The position numbers and the translations under genes were made by a program. A stretch of 64,000 nt of DNA from Fagopyrum homotropicum (lineage: Eukaryota > Streptophyta > Magnoliopsida > Caryophyllales > Polygonaceae): assembly GCA_033239125.1 (NCBI GenBank), contig BSWB01000002.1:4125001-4189000 (forward strand), read 5' to 3'. The notes beneath the pieces were generated by a model. The model was not told the origin of the DNA, ran no database searches, and saw nothing but the letters and a program-made list of their open reading frames with translations. Position 1 is the first letter of the stretch. Each line of letters starts with the position of its first letter. Below are positions 58,640 through 64,000 of this stretch, piece by piece.

Positions 58640-60175
58640 TCACGTAGTCAAATAATACAGACAAATACCCCATACTTGAGACACACTGTCCCAGTGGGTA
58701 TAATAAAAGTCTAAAACAGGAGAACTCACCGGATAAGAGCCAAACTGCATAAAAAATATAATAAAGAAACCCTGCAGCTCCTCATAGTCCTGATCCGGCG
58801 GTGGTGGTGGTATGTAGGGGAACTGAGTCGGATCATAGGGATGGCCCATGATACGCTCAAACTGTAGCTGAGCCATCATGTGCTGATGATGCTGCCGCTC
58901 CTGCATCTCGCGGATATCCAGCGAAAGTGCAGCATATGAGTCGATAACCTGATCTGTCAGGTCATCGATCCGTCGGTGTGCAGCTCTGTCCCTCACTCCA
59001 CGCCTCCTGCGTCCAGCAGGTCTGACTGGAGATGTCGCGGCTGGCGCCGGCTCAGTGTCCTCCTCATCATCTAAATCAATAATAGGTGGCGCGCTCGTCC
59101 CAGCTGTATCTGTCCCTGTGTCCATCGGGACGCCACCTCCTCTCTCATCCACTGTCTCATCATCGTCGTCATCCTCATCCTCAGCCTCAGCAGGGGCAGC
59201 TGCTGCCTCTCTATGATCCTCCATGAGTGTATCCCAAGCAGTCTGCCAGAAATGCGGATCAAAGACTGTGAACTGCGCAGACCAGCGGATGCCCTGAGGT
59301 GCAGTCCGCTCCCAAGGCATGGCGACGTATGGAGTGGTCAAACCACGGGGAACTAGAATCCTCCGTGTGATCATCTCCTGCAATCCCAGCAGCTTCGGAG
59401 CCGCCGCCAATGTACAAACGCTGAGGTCCATCCCGTGGTAAGTGGCGATGTGGGTGACTAGACCTCCACAGCAAATATCTCCCTTCGCCTTGGCCTTGAT
59501 CCTATGCAGATCCTCTGCAAGGAGCAAGCCAAAGTCTGGGAAGCCTCCTGTAACCATGCAATAGAGGCTGAAGAGCTCACCCTGTCTGATCTTCTGGGGC
59601 GTCTCCGTACGCGCCAGAAGTGTCTCACTGAAGATCCTGTGGGCAAGTCTGAAGGCTGGGTGAAAGATGACCTTCTCCCTGGAATCTCCAGGGCGCCATC
59701 TGTCTGCGTGTGTAGTAATGTGGGCTATCTGTCCCCAGAACTCCCTAGCTACGGATCGGGAGGGGAAGTCTACAGCAGTGGGGTCAGGAAAGCCAAAGAT
59801 CTCTCTCCAAACCTCTAAAGGAACGATGAAGTTCCGGCTCATCAGCCGGTACTTCACAGACCGCTCTGTGGGAAGGTAGGAGAAGGAGCTAACAAACTCG
59901 AGTGTCGGCTCTAAGTAGGTTGGGGCTCAGATCTCAGTGAACTGATCTAGCCCCACTGTAGCAATCATCCTCCTAAGGTCAGCATCTAACCCTAGGCAGT
60001 CAAAAGCGAACACATCCAGAAATCGTGGTGCGATGACTGGACGGCCAGCTATCCTCTCATAGTCTACCCGGCATCTCTCGTGGATGGCCGGGCGGTAGGG
60101 ACGGGATGAGGAAGGAGAAGGGGAAGGGGAGGATCTGTCTCTCAGAGCTAAACGGCGATCTGAACTCATCTTCAA
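58640..60175 (-). pseudogene. Athila ORF at env position, one stop inside
   Basis: One reading frame runs from 60175 to 58640 with a single TGA at 59927-59929. The N-terminal part (82 codons) is Ser/Pro/Arg-rich and ends 'LDADLRRMIATVGLDQF'. After the stop it continues 'TYLEPTLEFVSSFSYLP' and then 'YRLMSRNFIVPLEVWREIFG', the pattern of the ATHILA ORF-1 family. Farther on is a strongly acidic stretch ('EDEDDDDDETVDE'), a basic segment and a Pro-rich 'YIPPPPPDQDY'. The role of this protein is unknown. Its position after integrase is that of env in retroviruses, but no signal peptide or convincing fusion-type feature is visible. A weak hydrophobic stretch lies near the C-terminus. Confidence 0.7.
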
Positions 60176-60184
60176 AACACACTG

Positions 60185-60765
60185 TCAGACTACCTCGGTC
60201 GACTGACAAATACCAAGAATCACCTCGACCGAGGTGCAGAGCGACTGGACCGAGGCGAAGACAGTTCGATTTCCACTCTCTGAATTTCAGTTCTTTTCCC
60301 CCAAAAATCACTACCGATGCTTCCTAAGGGGTACTTAAAGATTTCCTCAACAGAATCAAGGGCAACCAAAGCCCAATATGCAGTAAACGAGCGAGTTAGG
60401 GTTTTCGAACGTTTTTACCTCGTTTCGGTCGAAACGCTCAAATTTCCTGCAGATCTGTAGTAGCAATCGACTCCTCTACTCTTTAATCGCGGTTTGGAAG
60501 CAGAAATCTTCGAAAACGAGCGAGAGACGAAGGGGAGCGAGGTACTTCTGTTCGCCGCGGTCGAGGAGAGTAAAAAAAAAACGAAACTGTAATTTTTTTT
60601 CTTTTTATACTGTTACTGGATCTGCTGTCACCTCGGTCGAGATGGTCTCGACTGGCCCGAGGTGGTATGGACCGAGGTGGTTCTGCAGAAACCCTAGTCG
60701 CCTCGGTTGCCTCAAGAATCAACTCGGTCGAGGTGCTCTGACAGTGACCGAGGTGCTTCTGTCTT
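60185..60765. repeat. Clusters of CCTCGGTCGAGGTG near-palindrome
   Basis: CACCTCG-GT-CGAGGTG and half-sites GACCGAGGTG recur here (60185-60260, 60555, 60628-60760). They recur elsewhere in the same element as well (56256-56312, 56956-57030, 58389-58470, 62345-62470, 63390-63470). The motif crosses coding, untranslated and LTR sequence alike. Its role is unknown. Confidence 0.85.
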
Positions 60766-60959
60766 CTCTGAATCTCGAACTTCTTTCCTTCCAGATGTGC
60801 TCCTTCCTGTTGTCTGTCCAGAACGCCAAAAACAAAGCAAAGCAAAGGAAAAACAGAAACTATCTAAGCTAGACTAGAAAACGGGAAAGAAGAGCAATAC
60901 CTTGGGTTGCCTCCCAAGAAGCGCTTGATTTAAGGTCGCTAGCTGGACCATGATGCGTC

Positions 60960-63900
60960 TCAAAGGAGGTAGATTGGTGCAACCTCCTCAACCGGCGTTT
61001 CCGGTTGGTACTTCTTAAGTCTATGACCGTTGACCTTGAAGCTTCCGCTAGTTTCGCCCCATATCTCAACTGCACCATGAGGGAAAACATGTTTCACAAC
61101 ATAAGGTCCGGTCCATCTAGATTTCAACTTACCTGGAAAAAGACGGAGGCGGGAGTTGAAGAGTAGAACTAAATCTCCCTCGTTAAGCTCCTTTGGAACG
61201 ATACGCTTGTCATGCCATCTCTTCGTCCTTTCCTTATAGATTTTGGCATTCTCGTAAGCGTTCAAACGCAGCTCTTCCAGCTCGTTAAGCTCCAATAGGC
61301 GTTTCTCGCCAGCCTCCTTGATGTCAAAGTTCAACCATTTGATAGCCCAATACGCCTTGTGCTCCAATTCAACGGGCAAATGGCAAGACTTCCCATATAC
61401 CAAATTATAGGGGGTGGTACCTATGGGAGTCTTGAATGCTGTCCTGTACGCCCAAAGAGCATCGTCCAATTTCATGGACCAATCCTTCCTCGTTCTAGAG
61501 ACGGTCTTCTCCAAAATTGCTTTGATTTCTCTATTCGAGATCTCGACCTGTCCACTAGTTTGAGGGTGATAAGCGGTTGATACCTTGTGGGTTACCCCAT
61601 ACTTCGATAGAAGTGCTTTAAACTTCCTGTTGATGAAATGCGTTCCTCCATCGCTGATGATGATGCGTGGAGTTCCAAATCGTGGAAAGATAGTTCTATT
61701 CAAGAACTTCACAACCACCTTGGCGTCGTTAGTGGGGGAAGCAATGGCTTCGACCCATCTAGAGACGTAATCAACGGCAAGGAGAATGTAGAGGTTTCCT
61801 CCGGAGGATGGGAAAGGTCCCATGAAGTCAATCCCCATACATCAAAGATTTCCACTTCTTGGATGTTGTTAAGTGGCATTTCGTTCCTTCTTGATAGGTT
61901 CCCTGTTCTTTGGCATGCATCACAAGAAACAACAAAAGATTGCACATCCTTAAATAATGTAGGCCAAAAGAAACCGGAACGCAATACCTTAGCACATGTT
62001 TTATCGGTGCTAGCATGTCCTCCGCAAGGAAGTGAATGACAATGCCTTATGACGCTATTAACTTCATCTTCCGGAATGCACCTTCGAAGCATCCCATCCG
62101 GTCCGCGCTTGAATAGCAGCGGCTCATCCCAGTAGTAATGTCGTACTTCCTTGAAGAATCTCTTCTTTTGAGAGTACGTCAATCCGGGCGGTATTTCCTG
62201 GCAAACAAGATAATTCACAATATCAGCATACCAAGGACCTTTATTATCAGAAAGTTGGTGGAGGGAATGATCCGCCAACTGTGGGTGAATGTCAGAGAAG
62301 GGAGTAGAGAAATTGTTATTCTCAGCAATCTCAGTTGACATCGTCTCGCTATCGACCTCGGTCGAGGCGCAGAGGCGTTGACCGAGGTGTTCTTCAGACG
62401 CCTCGCTCCGTCCAGAAGGTGCCTCGGTCGAGATACTTCTACTGGAACCGAGACTGGAGATCTTCGTTTCTTGGACTAGCTTCTCAGTTATAGCTCCTGG
62501 ATCTTCTTCCAGTGCCTTCAAGCTCCGTATATCTGCATCACAAGAAGCATCTATACCTTCCTCCATTAAACTGAAGCTAATAACTCTTTCGAGTGGATCA
62601 TTAATAAGGATAGAGCTCACCAATTCCCTTGATTCTTCTTCATCGTAGATGTTGAAGATATCATCAGTTAGTTGCTCCCCTTTCATGGCTGCAAGTAGTG
62701 CGAACTCCACCTCATCGCCACCAACGTTGAATTTCAACTTGGCGTTCTTGCAATCCACATTGCAACCCGAAGTTGCTAGAAATGGCCTCCCGAGAATGAT
62801 AGGAACAGGGTAATCTGCGGGAATGTCAAGTACGACAAAATCTATAGGTAGATAGAAGTTACCTAACTTGACCGGAACGTCCTCCAAAATGCCCACGGGA
62901 TGGGTGATGGAGCGATCCGCCATGTAAAGTCGAATCTTGACCGGCTTGGGCTCTCCAAGACCGATCTTAGTGCATAGCTCCAGCGGGATGATACTCACGC
63001 TGGCTCCTAGATCACAAAGGGCTTCACAAGTGACATCCCCGACTTGAATGGGGATGCAAAATGAGCCGGGATCTCTCAACTTAGGTGGCATCTTTTCCTT
63101 CATGATCTTGATAAGCTCCGAAGATTTATATGTCATCCTAACTTCACCAACATCCTCCAGTTTCCTCTTCCTTGATAAGATCTCTTTTAAGAATTTCCCA
63201 TAGGCGGGCATACCTAAAATAGCATCAAGGAAAGGAATATTAATATGTAGCTTATTCATCAAGTCAAGAAACTTACCAAAGTGCTTGTCAAGATGTGCTC
63301 TGGCTCTGGACTGAGGGAATGGAAGTGGCGGTTTATATGCAGGAGGTGGAACATAAGTTTCTGTCGTTCCTCCTACTTTCTGTTGCGCCGCCTCGGTTGG
63401 CATCTCGGTCGAGGTGTTCTTCGACTGGATCTGGACCGAGGTGGTCTGCGTCGAGCGAGGTACTGGATCTGCAGTTTTGAGTCCACTCCTCGTCGTTATG
63501 GCCATGCACTGGCCCTTAGGGTTAGTTTCCGTCTTTGCTGGAAGCTTCCCCGGATCTCTTGGCGCTTCATTCGCCCTATTAGCAAGTTGTTGTTCGAAGG
63601 ACTTTTGGGCCCTCGAAAATGAAGTCATAGAATTCTCCATAGCACTAAGCTTGATCAAGATTGCCTCCAGGACTGCGTCCTTCTTTTCCGGCTGAGACGA
63701 ACTTGATCCTTGCCCTTGGCTTTTCAATGGAGTAGAAGAAGAAAAAGGAGAAGAGAGGAAAGGGTTAGAGGAATCATTAGAGTTGGAGTTTGAGTGGTTG
63801 TTACCGTGATTTTGGTTATTCGCCCTCCAATTGTTGCTATTGGATCCTCTATTGTTGTTGTTGTAGTTATTGTTTCGGGGTCCGTTGTTGTTGTTACGGT

Positions 63901-64000
63901 ACCCGTTATTGTTGTTGTTGTTCCTTTGCCCTTGCTCTTCCTTCTTAGTTTGAGCCATCAAGAGCTCCTTTAATTGCTTCACGTCGTTCTTCAAGGACGT
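60960..64000 (-). pseudogene. Gag-protease-integrase polyprotein lacking RT/RNase H
   Basis: The minus-strand frame from 63994 (probably open beyond the window) starts in an Asn-rich Gag tail. Next comes a retropepsin: 'MPPKLRDPGSFCIPI', the active-site variant 'LCDLGASVSIIPLEL', flap and 'VPIILGRPFLATSG' (about residues 300-430). After a linker of about 110 residues made partly from the near-palindrome repeats it goes straight to integrase: 'GPWYADIVNYL' and an HHCC zinc site ('RHCHSLPCGGH', 'CDACQ'). A one-base loss at about 61840 shifts frame just before the catalytic core. The core and C-terminus continue as 61838-60960 with 'GIDFMGPFP', 'IIISDGGTHF' and 'QTSGQVEISNREIKAILEK' (D, D, E). 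No YxDD or RNase H motif exists anywhere in between. Confidence 0.88.

Larger units (their letters stand above)
55563..64000 (-). mobile_element. Athila-type Ty3/gypsy element, RT-less, runs off the window
   Basis: On the minus strand the order is Gag C-terminus, protease, integrase, env-position ORF, polypurine tract and 3' LTR. The 5' end lies beyond 64000. The reverse transcriptase and RNase H that should stand between protease and integrase are absent. A frameshift and a nonsense codon interrupt the genes. Large size, protease type and a third ORF after integrase fit the Athila clade. Confidence 0.85.

Noticed and set aside
61359..63695. Plus-strand frames opposite the polyprotein
   Set aside because: They are shadows of the minus-strand Gag-protease-integrase coding sequence.

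Overview
The window is plant nuclear DNA from a eudicot, shown by an intron-rich CDKC kinase gene, a three-exon alpha-expansin gene, a CC-NBS-LRR resistance gene relic, and plant-type retrotransposons, Helitrons, MITEs and SINEs. The species cannot be fixed from the sequence. Only two genes look intact: CDKC (13987-19382, +; 12 coding exons, 515 aa) and an alpha-expansin (22140-20890, -; 3 exons, 249 aa). A third, an RGA-like NLR (43955-47058, +), has a one-base deletion inside its P-loop and an in-frame stop in the LRR region, so it is called a pseudogene.

Layout. 1-6125: degenerate LINE ORF1 (DUF4283 domain plus zinc knuckle) and possible gene fragments. 6126-13130: a Tekay-type chromovirus (3' LTR, polypurine tract, integrase and chromodomain, minus strand), 5'-truncated and split within the integrase zinc-binding region by a 3.7 kb CACTA transposon. 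That CACTA carries the first two exons of an IQD (calmodulin-binding IQ67) gene. 13790-22230: the two intact genes, with a MITE in CDKC intron 8 and a hAT MITE between the genes. 22230-36200: AT-rich intergenic DNA with hAT, Mutator-type and Harbinger-type MITEs, tRNA-derived SINEs and LINE relics, including a 5'-truncated LINE inserted into an older LINE. 36203-41831: nested Helitrons whose bodies hold three copies of a U2-snRNA-like unit. Each copy keeps the plant snRNA upstream element TCCCACATCG and a TATA box at Pol II-type spacing, followed by U2-like sequence whose hairpin region is amplified as a 23-bp minisatellite. A foldback Mutator-like element is inserted in one copy. 42049-47058: a Mutator-like element with a minisatellite, then the broken NLR. 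50783-53075: a Harbinger-type MITE interrupted by a chromovirus solo LTR. 53494-64000: an Athila-type solo LTR, a small TRIM-like solo LTR, and most of an Athila-type element (3' LTR, env-position ORF, integrase, protease, Gag). This last element lacks reverse transcriptase and RNase H and is peppered with a short near-palindrome.

The genes are functionally independent: CDKC acts in transcription elongation, expansin in wall loosening, and NLRs in pathogen perception. The strongest candidate for something little described is the U2-snRNA-bearing Helitron family at 36.2-41.8 kb. Insertion boundaries rest on target-site duplications read directly from the sequence. Family names rest on motif recognition without any database search.
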